Origin: Shinella zoogloeoides
GTDB lineage: Bacteria > Pseudomonadota > Alphaproteobacteria > Rhizobiales > Rhizobiaceae
Length of the DNA: 64,000 bases
Assembly (NCBI RefSeq): GCF_033705735.1
Contig: NZ_CP131131.1
Coordinates: forward strand, 620,001 to 684,000
Reading direction: 5' to 3'
Shown here in pieces: positions 43,204-51,680 of the stretch (positions within the stretch are counted from its first letter, which is position 1; each line of letters opens with the position of its first letter). Both the position numbers and the translations under genes were made by a program. The notes under the pieces are model-generated. The model searched no databases, was not told where the DNA came from, and was given only the letters and a program-made list of their open reading frames with translations.

Positions 43204-43457
43204 CTACATGGTGATCGTGCTGTGGCGCTGGCGGCAGCAGAGAAGAATGTCGCGACGCATCTTGAAATCTCTCTTATTAAGCGCGCTTCGTGCCACCGAC
43301 ACCTTCCGCGCGACGGCAATGATCTACGCAAGACATAGAACGCCACCTCGAGAAGATGCGGGGCGGGTGGCTCTCATGCGGGTGGCAATAGCCAAAGGAT
43401 TGGATCGTGGACCCGATTGACGCATCGGAATCGCACCACCGGATCGGTACATGGACG

Positions 43458-44264
43458 TCAAAGCTTGAAGAAGCTCGCCATCAGTTCGAGCTGCTGTTCC
43501 AGCATCGGCTTGCCGAGATGGATGCGGCAGCCCGCGTCGCGGGCGGCGGCCAGCAGGGGGGTGATCTCCGGCTCCATGACGACCTCGGCGACGACCATTC
43601 CGGGCGCAAGGCCCGCTCCGTCAAGCGGCAGCGGATCACCGGGCTTCATGCCGAGGGAAGTGCCGTTAATCACGATGTCATGGCCCGCCGGGTCGGCCGT
43701 GCCGACGCTGACGGAGACGTCGGGCGCATGGCCGCGAATTCGGTCGCAGAGATCCTGCGCCTTGGCCGACGTGCGGTTCGCCAGCGTCAGGTGGGAAACG
43801 CCCGCCTCGATCATGGCGAAGGCGATGGCGCTCGCCGCCCCGCCGGCGCCGACGAGATAGACCCGCCTGCCTTTAACGGAGATACCCTCGGACGCAAGCC
43901 CAGCGACGAAGCCCGCCCCGTCCAGCATGTCGCCGACGAGCCGGCCGTCATCCTCGCGACGGATGACGTTGACCGCGCCCATCATCCGGGCGCGCGGGGT
44001 GATCTCGTCGCAGATATCCGCCATCGCGCCTTTGTGCGGCACCGTAACGATGCCGCCGTCGAAGCTCTTCAGCGTGCGTAGCGAGGTGGCGAAGGCCGCG
44101 AGGTGCTCCGGCGCGACCTGGAACGGCACCATGACCGCATCCCGCTCGCGCCGGATAGCGATGGCATTGATGCCGGGCGGCGCCTTCACATGGCCGATCG
44201 GATCGGCAAGGATGCCGAGGACGCGGGTCTTGCCGGTGATGGCGGTGAGGTCGCGGCCCGGCAT
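43458..44264 (-). CDS. Shikimate dehydrogenase-like oxidoreductase without the shikimate serines
   Basis: 268 residues of the AroE fold: TVPHKGAM holds the catalytic lysine, GDMLDGAGFVAGL the aspartate, and YLVGAGGAASAIAFAMIEAG the cofactor loop. The N-terminal SxS that grips the shikimate carboxylate is replaced: DPIGHVKAPPGINA. It is therefore unlikely to be housekeeping AroE. It is the last gene of an ABC/DapA-like operon and probably reduces or oxidises a keto or hydroxy acid from sugar-acid breakdown. Confidence 0.85.
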   Translation of the reverse strand: MPGRDLTAITGKTRVLGILADPIGHVKAPPGINAIAIRRERDAVMVPFQVAPEHLAAFATSLRTLKSFDGGIVTVPHKGAMADICDEITPRARMMGAVNVIRREDDGRLVGDMLDGAGFVAGLASEGISVKGRRVYLVGAGGAASAIAFAMIEAGVSHLTLANRTSAKAQDLCDRIRGHAPDVSVSVGTADPAGHDIVINGTSLGMKPGDPLPLDGAGLAPGMVVAEVVMEPEITPLLAAARDAGCRIHLGKPMLEQQLELMASFFKL

Positions 44265-44267
44265 CTC

Positions 44268-45197
44268 TTACTTGCCCCAGGTGAGCGCGAGCGGGTTCAC
44301 TTCGCGCGCCAGCTCCAGCAGCCCTTCGCGCATAGCCGGATGGACCGGCTCCAGTGGATGGCGCACGGCATCCGAGCCGATCACGCCGCCCTCTGCCATG
44401 ACGATCTTGGCGGCACGAAGACCGCACTGGCGGTTCTCGTAGTTGATAAGCGGCAGGATGCGCTGGTACGCGGCGGCGGCGAGATCGCGCCGACCGGCAA
44501 CGTGATGCTCAATCACCGGTCGGATGAGATCGGGCAGCAGCGCGCTCGACATAACGCCCGTCGCACCAGCATCGAGGTCGGCCATCAGCGTGATCGCCTC
44601 CTCACCGTCGAACGGCCCCTCGATCACCGCGCCGCCGGCGGCGATCAGTGCGCGCAGCTTGGCAGCGGTGCCTGGCACCTCGATCTTGAAATAGCGCACC
44701 AGTGGCAGTTCGCGCGCCAGCCGCACAAGGAAGGGCACGGACAGGTGTACGCCGCTGAGCGGTGCATCCTGCACCATGATCGGAATGCCGGCGGCGTCCT
44801 GCACGCGGGCGAAATGATCGAAGATCGCCTCCTCGTCGACGCGCAGCGCGCCCGCGCCATGATAGGGCGGCATCATCATCAGGAGGCTCGCGCCGTGCTT
44901 TCGCGCATGGGCGCCACGCTCGGCGGCGATGCGCGTGGAAAAGTGGCTGCACGTCACCATGACCGGCACGCGACCGGCGACATGGGCAAGACTGTCCTCG
45001 GTGAGGATGCGGCGCTCCTCGTCGGTCAAGAGGAATTGTTCGGAATAGTTGGCAAGCAGGCAGATGCCGTCCACGCCCTGGTCGATCATGCAATCGAGCA
45101 CGCGGCGCTGACCCTCCAGGTCGATATCGCCATTGTCATGGAAAGGCGTCGGTGCAACGGGGAACAATCCGCGATAGGGCATAGCGTCGGCGGTCAT
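44268..45197 (-). CDS. DapA-superfamily dehydratase, 2-keto-3-deoxy-L-arabonate dehydratase-like
   Basis: 309 residues. YRGLFPVAPTPFHDNGDIDL, GICLLANYSEQFLLTDEER and VRYFKIEVPG (Schiff-base lysine) closely follow 2-keto-3-deoxy-arabonate dehydratases, which give alpha-ketoglutarate semialdehyde. It would act on a 2-keto-3-deoxy acid, for example one made by the divergent UxaA-type dehydratase. It overlaps nothing: 3 bases separate it from the AroE-like gene. Substrate remains inferred. Confidence 0.85.
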   Translation of the reverse strand: MTADAMPYRGLFPVAPTPFHDNGDIDLEGQRRVLDCMIDQGVDGICLLANYSEQFLLTDEERRILTEDSLAHVAGRVPVMVTCSHFSTRIAAERGAHARKHGASLLMMMPPYHGAGALRVDEEAIFDHFARVQDAAGIPIMVQDAPLSGVHLSVPFLVRLARELPLVRYFKIEVPGTAAKLRALIAAGGAVIEGPFDGEEAITLMADLDAGATGVMSSALLPDLIRPVIEHHVAGRRDLAAAAYQRILPLINYENRQCGLRAAKIVMAEGGVIGSDAVRHPLEPVHPAMREGLLELAREVNPLALTWGK

Positions 45198-45231
45198 GGT
45201 CTATCCTGTACTGAAAACGGTCATGGGAGGA

Positions 45232-45255
45232 CCGGCGCGGGTTTTTCCGCGCCGG
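45232..45255 (-). promoter_or_regulatory. Intercistronic hairpin after the binding protein gene
   Basis: CCGGCGCGG (45232-45240) pairs perfectly with CCGCGCCGG (45247-45255) around GTTTTT, between the binding protein stop and the DapA-like gene. Another example of the window's hairpins after binding protein genes. Confidence 0.6.
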
Positions 45256-45263
45256 CAAACGGC

Positions 45264-46073
45264 TTATTCTTCCGGAATGGTCTTCGGCAGCGACTGGTGG
45301 AAATACTTCTCGTAGATCGCGTTCAGCTTGCCGTTTTCGAGGTTTTTGGCAACCCATTCGTCGACCCAGGCCTTCAACTCGTCGTCGCCCTTGCGCAGGC
45401 CGACGGCCATCGGATAGGCGGCCATGTCGAGCTTGACTTCCAGGTTGAGTGCCGGGTTCTGCTCGGCCACCTCGTTCGCCGTCGAAAGCGCGGCGGCGAG
45501 GATGTTCTGCTGGCCGGTCGCGACCGCGGTGTTCGTGGTCGCCTCGTCCTCGTAGCGCACGATATTGGCATCGACGCCATTGTCCTTGATGATGCGGGTC
45601 AGCTCGATGTCAGCGGTAGTGCCGCGCGCCACGGCGAGCGACTTGCCGGCCAGATCGGCCGGCGCCTTGATGGCTGTGTCCTTGGAGGCCGAGACGACGA
45701 CCGGAATGACGCCGTAGGGCTTGGAATAATCAATGACTTTCTTGCGCTCAGCGGTGATCGAGAACGAGGCGATCACCATGTCTACCTTGCGGCTGATCAG
45801 CGAGGGTACCCGGTTGGCACCGGAAACCGGGACGATCTCCAGCGGGACGCCCATGTCTTCGGCGAGCAGCTTGGCTGTCTCGACGTCCGAGCCGGTTTCC
45901 TTCGCCTCTGAATCCAGCATGCCGTAGGGCGGGTGGCTGACGTCAATGGCGACGATCACTTTGCCGCGTTCCTTGATGGCGGCGGGCACATCGGCCGCGC
46001 CGGCGGCGGTGACGCCGAAGGCAAGGCCGATCACGAGGCTTGCGGCCGTTGCGGCCAGTTTGAGTTTCAACAT
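45264..46073 (-). CDS. Polar amino acid-type ABC substrate-binding protein
   Basis: 269 residues with a Sec signal peptide (MLKLKLAATAASLVIGLAFG, cleavage near GAADVPA). The SBP_bac_3 fold shows GKVIVAIDVSHPPYGMLDSE, SRKVDMVIASFSITAERKKV and VARGTTADIELTR. AAGGAGG precedes ATG 46073. Although amino-acid-like, its neighbours suggest a sugar acid or acidic ligand. Confidence 0.93.
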   Translation of the reverse strand: MLKLKLAATAASLVIGLAFGVTAAGAADVPAAIKERGKVIVAIDVSHPPYGMLDSEAKETGSDVETAKLLAEDMGVPLEIVPVSGANRVPSLISRKVDMVIASFSITAERKKVIDYSKPYGVIPVVVSASKDTAIKAPADLAGKSLAVARGTTADIELTRIIKDNGVDANIVRYEDEATTNTAVATGQQNILAAALSTANEVAEQNPALNLEVKLDMAAYPMAVGLRKGDDELKAWVDEWVAKNLENGKLNAIYEKYFHQSLPKTIPEE

Positions 46074-46099
46074 GGTTTCTCCTCCTTGGGTTGAATGGT

Positions 46100-46840
46100 T
46101 CAAAGCCCGTTGCCGACAAACTGCCGAAGTTCGGCCGTTTGCGGATCGAGCAGCATGTCACCGGGTCCGGCTTCCCAGACACGGCCCTGATGCATGAAGA
46201 CCACCTGGTCGGCGACCGAGCGCGCGAAGGCCATCTCGTGTGTCACCAGCATCATCGTCATGCCGTTCGAGGCGAGGCGCTCGATGGCTTTCAGCACCTC
46301 GCCGGTCAGTTCGGGGTCGAGTGCCGAGGTGACCTCATCGAAGAGCATCAGGCGCGGATGCATGGCGAGCGAGCGGGCGATGGCCACGCGTTGTTGCTGG
46401 CCGCCGGAAAGCTCCTCGGGGTAGGACGAGATCTTGTCGGACAAGCCGACCTGCGCCAGCACCTCCTTGGCAAGCTCCCGCGCCTCGGCCGGGGCGATGC
46501 CCTTGACCTTGCGTGGGGCGAGCGTGACGTTCTGCTCGACCGTCAGATGCGGGAAGAGGTTGTAGCTCTGGAAGACGATGCCGACGTCCTGGCGCAGCGT
46601 GCGCAGGTCGACCTTCGCCGCGGCGAGGTCATGGCCGCAAACCTGCAGCTCGCCGGCCTGGAAGCGTTCTAGTCCGTTGACGCAGCGCAGCGCCGTGCTC
46701 TTGCCGGAGCCGGAGCGTCCGATCAGCGCGACGACCTGGCCGGGCGCCACTTCGAGATCGATGCCCTTCAGCACCTCGATCTGGCCATAGCTCTTGCGCA
46801 GGTTATGGAAACGAACCATCGGTTGGGTTACGCCTGACAT
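46100..46840 (-). CDS. Polar amino acid-type ABC ATPase
   Basis: 246 residues. Walker A GRSGSGKST, signature LSGGQQQRVAIARSL and Walker B LMLFDEVTSALD. The start at 46840 follows GAAGGA; longer frames upstream are shadows of the permease gene. It energises the importer whose permeases are encoded just upstream. Confidence 0.94.
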   Translation of the reverse strand: MSGVTQPMVRFHNLRKSYGQIEVLKGIDLEVAPGQVVALIGRSGSGKSTALRCVNGLERFQAGELQVCGHDLAAAKVDLRTLRQDVGIVFQSYNLFPHLTVEQNVTLAPRKVKGIAPAEARELAKEVLAQVGLSDKISSYPEELSGGQQQRVAIARSLAMHPRLMLFDEVTSALDPELTGEVLKAIERLASNGMTMMLVTHEMAFARSVADQVVFMHQGRVWEAGPGDMLLDPQTAELRQFVGNGL

Positions 46841-46893
46841 AATGGATTGTCCTTCGTGTGATTGAGCCGATGATGGAGTCTGGGCCCGGCGGT

Positions 46894-47538
46894 TCAATTG
46901 CGGTGAAGCTTTCGTTCGAAGCGGCGCGCGATGACCGACATCGGGAAGCAGATGGCGAAGTAGATCAGCGCGGCGATGGTGAAGACGGTGAAGGGCTTGA
47001 AGGTCGAGTTGTTGATGACCTTGGCCGAATAGGTGAGGTCGAAGAAGTTGATGACGACCGCGTAGGACGTGTTCTTGACGATCTGCACCAGGAAGCCGAC
47101 CGTCGGCGGGATAGCGATGCGCAAGGCCTGTGGCAGGATGACATAGATGAAGCGCTGCGGCTTGGTCAGCGCCAGACATTCGGCCGCCTCCCACTGGGTC
47201 TTCGGCACGGCCTGGATGCAGCCCTTCCAGATCTCGCCGAGATAAGCGCCGGAATAGAGCGTCATGGCAAGGCCGGCGGCCGCCAGCGCGGGCACCTCGA
47301 AGCCACCGATACTGATGCCGAAATAGACGACGAACATGATAACCGGCAGTGGCACGCCCTGGATGAATTGGACGAGGCCCGAGGAGACGATGCGCAGCCA
47401 CCTGGCTTTGGCCGAGCGGGCGAGCGCCAGCGGCAGGCCGAGGATCGTGCCGCCGACGAAGCCGAGCAGCGACAGGACGATGGTCCAGCCGGCGCCTTGG
47501 AAGATATAGGCGATCTGTTGGATGGTGAGTCCCAGCAT
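46894..47538 (-). CDS. Polar amino acid-type ABC permease
   Basis: 214 residues, hydrophobic, with the EAA-type loop WEAAECLALTKPQRFIYVILPQA and QGVPLPVIMFVVYFG. It pairs with the permease encoded 9 bases upstream as a heterodimer. Confidence 0.92.
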   Translation of the reverse strand: MLGLTIQQIAYIFQGAGWTIVLSLLGFVGGTILGLPLALARSAKARWLRIVSSGLVQFIQGVPLPVIMFVVYFGISIGGFEVPALAAAGLAMTLYSGAYLGEIWKGCIQAVPKTQWEAAECLALTKPQRFIYVILPQALRIAIPPTVGFLVQIVKNTSYAVVINFFDLTYSAKVINNSTFKPFTVFTIAALIYFAICFPMSVIARRFERKLHRN

Positions 47539-47547
47539 GGTTCTACC

Positions 47548-48228
47548 TCAGAGGGGCGTGCGTAGCCGGCGGCGGCGGGGGAAGGAAACTTCCGCGATGC
47601 CCATCAGGACCACGCGCAGCAGCGAGGCGAGGCCGAGATAGAAGACGGCGATGACGAGGTAAACCTCAAACCCGCGGAAGGTGAAGGACTGAATCATGTA
47701 GGCGACGCCCGTCAGTTCCTCAGCGGAAATCTGCGACATGATGGAAGTGGCCAGCATCATCAGCACGAACTGGCTGACGAGGGCGGGATAGACCCGCTCC
47801 ACCGCCTGCGGCACCTCGACATAGACGAGGGACTGGAACGGGCTCAGCGAAAGACAGGATGCCGCCTCGAGCTGACCGCGCGGAATGGTCTGGAAGCCAG
47901 CGCGCATGATCTCGGCGGTATAGGCCCCGACATTGATGACGAGTGCGATCACCGCTGCGGCGAAGGGGCCGACATGGACCTGCAGCGAGGCAAGGCCGAA
48001 GAATAGCCAGAACACCTGAATGATCAGCGGCGTGTTGCGGATGGCCTCGACATAGACCGTGGCGATGCGCTGCGCCCACGGCCCGCCGCGAAGGCGCGCG
48101 ACGGCGACGAGGGTGCCGAGAAGGAAGCCCGGTAGGATCGAGGCGACCGTCATGCCGATGGTCAGCCAGACGCCATTGATGAGGTCCGGCAGGTAATCGT
48201 TCAGGAACGAGAAATCGAATTCATACAT
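47548..48228 (-). CDS. Polar amino acid-type ABC permease
   Basis: 226 residues with IRNTPLIIQVFWLFFGLA and the EAA loop LEAASCLSLSPFQSLVYVEVPQA. It is the first gene of the six-gene minus-strand operon and is divergent from the UxaA-type gene across a 201-base control region. Confidence 0.92.
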   Translation of the reverse strand: MYEFDFSFLNDYLPDLINGVWLTIGMTVASILPGFLLGTLVAVARLRGGPWAQRIATVYVEAIRNTPLIIQVFWLFFGLASLQVHVGPFAAAVIALVINVGAYTAEIMRAGFQTIPRGQLEAASCLSLSPFQSLVYVEVPQAVERVYPALVSQFVLMMLATSIMSQISAEELTGVAYMIQSFTFRGFEVYLVIAVFYLGLASLLRVVLMGIAEVSFPRRRRLRTPL

Positions 48229-48366
48229 GGCGGCACGCGATTCCGGACTTCACGACGGAAGGCAGTGCAGCCCCCGCATTTCGAGCGGGCATCGGGCGAC
48301 ATCGCAAGATCGCAACAGGCATCTGTCCGGGCCTCCTCCCCGCGCCAATTTTCCCTCGACTGGCAG

Positions 48367-48414
48367 TTGACTTTCCGGCCTCTACCATGAATGATCTATG
48401 CACGCAATATTCAT
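48367..48414 (+). promoter_or_regulatory. Promoter and inverted repeat before the UxaA-type gene
   Basis: TTGACT (48367-48372) and AATGAT (48390-48395) are 17 bases apart. ATGAAT (48387-48392) and ATTCAT (48409-48414) form an inverted repeat across the -10 and start region. The GntR protein encoded downstream could act here on both divergent operons. Confidence 0.4.
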
Positions 48415-48429
48415 TTTAGGATTTCTCTC

Positions 48430-49971
48430 ATGACGACGGATACGATCTCCCCGGTGATCAGGCTCAACCCGGCCGACAATGTGGGCGTGGCGCGTACGGC
48501 GATACCCAGCGGCACGGCGATTGCCGAGGGTGGGGAAATCGTCATCGCGCATACGGACATCCCAAGCGGCCACAAGGTCGCGCTACGCACCATCGCGCCG
48601 GGTGAAGCCGTCCTGAAATACGGCCAGATCATTGGCGTTTCGACCGGAACCATCGCGCCGGGCGACCATGTGCACCTGCACAACCTCGCTATGCAGGAAA
48701 GCCACGCGACCCATCATTTCGCCGAGGACGCCCGCGAAACGCCTCTTCTTCCTGAAGGCGAGCGTCGCGGCTTTGAAGGCTATGTGCGGCCCGATGGGCA
48801 GGTCGGTACACGCAATTTCATCGGCATTGTCACCTCTGTGAACTGTTCTGCCACGGTGGCGCGCGCCATTGCCGACCATTTCAATCGCGGCGGCGGGCTC
48901 GACGGCTACGATAACGTGGACGGGGTGGTCGCGCTGACGCACGGCACGGGCTGTGCCATCAACATGAAGACGGAGGGCTACCTCTATCTCCAGCGCGTGC
49001 TTTCCGGCTATGCGCGCAACCCCAATTTCGCCGGCATCCTCTTCATCGGCCTCGGCTGCGAAACGAACCAGATTGACCCGATCGTCCAGAAATTCGGGCT
49101 GACGGAAGGCCCGCTCCTTCGCACCATGACGATCCAGAACCTCGGCGGCACGCGCAAGACCATCGAGGTGGCGAGCGACATCATCCGCGAGATGTTATCG
49201 GAAGTGAACGCCGCCAAGCGCACGACCGTGCCGCTCACCGGCCTCAAGGTCGCGCTGCAGTGCGGCGGCTCAGATGGCTATTCCGGCATTTCTGCCAACC
49301 CGGCGCTCGGCTATGCGGCTGACCTCATCGTCCAGCACGGCGGCACTGCCGTCCTCAGTGAGACGCCGGAAATCTATGGCGCCGAACATCTTCTGACGCG
49401 CCGGGCCGTTAGCGCCGAAGTGGCGCAGAAGCTGATGGACCGCATCGGGTGGTGGCGCCACTATACCGAGCGTAACGGTGCCGAGCTCAACAACAATCCC
49501 TCTCATGGCAACAAGCTTGGCGGGCTGACAACCATTCTCGAGAAATCGCTGGGCGCGGTTGCCAAGGGCGGTTCGATGCCGCTGGAGGCGGTCTATGAAT
49601 ATGGCGAGATCATCGACCGCACCGGTTTCGTCTTCATGGATACGCCCGGCTACGACCCCGTCGCCGTAACGGGACAGGTGGCGGGCGGCTGCAACGTCAT
49701 CGTCTTCACCACCGGCCGTGGCTCGGTCTCCGGCTTCAAGCCCGCCCCTTGCATCAAGGTCGCCACCAATACCGAGATGTACGAGCACATGAGTGACGAC
49801 ATGGACATCAACTGCGGTGACATCGTCAACGGAACGGATAGCATCGAGGCGGCCGGCCGACGTATCTTCGAGAAGATTCTGACTGTCGCTTCGGGCGAGC
49901 ACACGCTAAGCGAGGATTTCGGATTCGGAGACAACGAGTTTGTGCCATGGCAGATCGGAGCCGTAACCTGA
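48430..49971 (+). CDS. UxaA-family altronate/galactarate-type dehydratase
   Basis: 513 residues: an N-terminal SAF domain (about 12-85) and the large UxaA/GarD dehydratase domain with EGYVRPDGQVGTRNFIGIVTSVNCS, THGTGCAINMKTEG and LQCGGSDGYSG, whose cysteines bind the iron or metal needed for dehydration. It forms a 2-keto-3-deoxy acid from an aldonic or aldaric acid. The start at 48430 fits; an upstream ATG at 48391 is less likely. It overlaps the GntR gene by 25 bases. Confidence 0.9.
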   Translation: MTTDTISPVIRLNPADNVGVARTAIPSGTAIAEGGEIVIAHTDIPSGHKVALRTIAPGEAVLKYGQIIGVSTGTIAPGDHVHLHNLAMQESHATHHFAEDARETPLLPEGERRGFEGYVRPDGQVGTRNFIGIVTSVNCSATVARAIADHFNRGGGLDGYDNVDGVVALTHGTGCAINMKTEGYLYLQRVLSGYARNPNFAGILFIGLGCETNQIDPIVQKFGLTEGPLLRTMTIQNLGGTRKTIEVASDIIREMLSEVNAAKRTTVPLTGLKVALQCGGSDGYSGISANPALGYAADLIVQHGGTAVLSETPEIYGAEHLLTRRAVSAEVAQKLMDRIGWWRHYTERNGAELNNNPSHGNKLGGLTTILEKSLGAVAKGGSMPLEAVYEYGEIIDRTGFVFMDTPGYDPVAVTGQVAGGCNVIVFTTGRGSVSGFKPAPCIKVATNTEMYEHMSDDMDINCGDIVNGTDSIEAAGRRIFEKILTVASGEHTLSEDFGFGDNEFVPWQIGAVT

Positions 49972-50966
49972 TAGCATCCGCGACCGAGCCCGCCGCTCCG
50001 GCGGGCTCGACCACCTATGCGACGATCGCGGCGCAGATCCGCAAAAGCATCGAGGCCAGCGCCCTGTCGGAAGGGACGGTGCTGTTGGAAGGGCCGCTTG
50101 CGGCAATGTTCGGTTCCAGCCGCTCGCCGGTCAAGCGTGCGCTCGCCTCGCTGGAAGAGGAGGGCCTCGTCAGTCGCTTCGACGGGCGCGGGCTCCTCGT
50201 CGGCAAGGGCGAGGCGCCGCGTAGGCTGAAGATTACTCCGAAGATGTTGATGCTTGACGACGAGGATGGTTTGAACGCCAAGATCTTCGCCTGGCAGCCC
50301 TTCTACTACGAATTCGAGCGCGAGATCATTCTGCGCTCGGTCTTCGGCAGGGCGCGCGTCAACGAACTGGCGCTGGCACGCCACCTCGATGTCGGCCGCA
50401 CTGTCGCCCACGATCTTCTGACCCATGCCCGTGAGGTTGGCATCCTGCAGAAGGACGACGGGTCGCGCTGGTGGATCGTGCCGCTCGACGAGGTGCGTTT
50501 CGAGAATCTCTACCAGTTGCGAATCCTTCTCGAACCGGTCGCCCTCACAGGCGCGATGGAGCACATACCCCCTGCCAAGCTCGACGCGGTCGAAGTGCGG
50601 CTTCACCGTGTGCAGCGCGAATTTCCCGCCGTTCCCGGCGCCGACTTCGACCGACTGGAGGCCGATCTCCACATCGACTGCATCAGCTACAGCCCCAATC
50701 CCGAGATTGTCGAAGCCTTGAAGCGCAGCCGCTGTATCCTGGTGGCGGGCAAACATATCCAACTCGCACTCGAGAACGGCAACGGCGTCGATCCCTTCAT
50801 GGAAGAGCATCTGGAGATCGTACAGGCCTTGCGTGACAAGGATGGGGAGGCCCTTCGCAGCCGCCTCATCCGCCATCTTGCGCTCTCGGCGGAAAAAGCC
50901 GCCCTCCGGCTTCAGTCCTTCCGCAGTTCCCAGGTCATGGCCGATTTGCCTTACGTCTTCGACTAG
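49947..50966 (+). CDS. GntR-family regulator with two winged-helix domains and FCD
   Basis: 339 residues, longer than usual (about 230). A first winged helix (about 22-85, GPLAAMFGSSRSPVKRALASLEEEGLVSR) is followed by a linker and a second winged-helix-like segment (about 115-160, VNELALARHLDVGRTVAHDLLTHAREVGI), then an FCD domain (about 180-320). This double-HTH layout is unusual but seen in some rhizobial regulators. It likely controls the sugar-acid locus on both sides. It is translationally coupled to the UxaA-type gene. Confidence 0.85.
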   Translation: MADRSRNLIASATEPAAPAGSTTYATIAAQIRKSIEASALSEGTVLLEGPLAAMFGSSRSPVKRALASLEEEGLVSRFDGRGLLVGKGEAPRRLKITPKMLMLDDEDGLNAKIFAWQPFYYEFEREIILRSVFGRARVNELALARHLDVGRTVAHDLLTHAREVGILQKDDGSRWWIVPLDEVRFENLYQLRILLEPVALTGAMEHIPPAKLDAVEVRLHRVQREFPAVPGADFDRLEADLHIDCISYSPNPEIVEALKRSRCILVAGKHIQLALENGNGVDPFMEEHLEIVQALRDKDGEALRSRLIRHLALSAEKAALRLQSFRSSQVMADLPYVFD

Positions 50967-51680
50967 AGACCGCGCCGCCGGGATATGGACGTTGAGCTCG
51001 TCAGCGACCGGTTGCAGGCGTCGGAATGAAGAGGATGGGCACGAAGCCGATGTCGTTCATGATCGTCCCGAGTGCAAGCCGGGTGAACCTCTATGATAGG
51101 GTGGAGGTGATCCCGCTCGACAAGATCACCGGTTTCTTCGACCAGCACCTTGCCACACAGTGGACATGGCGAAGGGCTTCGGCACGTCGGAAAAGATCAT
51201 CGGTAACGGGCTGGGACCCGGGCGGCGAGGCGCCCATGGCCCATGCCTTGTAGCGCCGCGCCCGACGAAGGGGTGAGAAAGGAAGCAGACGATGAGGAGC
51301 CGCGCGTCGGCGCCACCGGCCCCCGAACCCGCTTAGCGGACCGTCACCGTCACGCAGCCGGACAGGGTTTGCCCCCTCACCTTGGGCGTCGTGTTGCGGG
51401 TGGAGAACCGGTCTTTGCCCTTGAAGCCGGCCCTGGGAGTGTCATCGGCGAGGGGTCACTCACCGCCGCCACGCCCGGCGGAAGTGAGACCGAGCGGTGA
51501 TCCGCTTTGGGGAACTCACGCCATGGCCGGCTCGCCGTGCAATTTCGGCCAATGACACATCCCGGCGCAATACTGCAGCGTGAACCCCTGAATTCAGCTT
51601 TGCTCCTTCGCCTTGTGCTATCGAGGGCGGTTTCCTATGGTGGCCGCGTTCGAGGCGACAAACGATCGGGAGGATCGCAG
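50967..51680. other. Unassigned spacer before the response regulator
   Basis: Several open stretches exist on both strands but none shows a known family. A minus-strand reading near 51030-51180 contains CPLCG and HLHP, loosely HNH-like, too weak to call. A plus-strand frame at 51243-51500 is Arg/Gly-rich and probably chance. The response regulator gene is preferred to start at 51681 rather than 51507. Confidence 0.4.

Noticed and set aside
44103..45911. Long plus-strand frame (602 codons) opposite the DapA-like and binding protein genes
   Set aside because: Shadow of real minus-strand genes; no ribosome site and no family features.
50963..51148. HNH-like zinc protein on the minus strand
   Set aside because: CPLCG and a few histidines occur but spacing and the rest of the domain do not fit HNH endonucleases, and there is no start signal.
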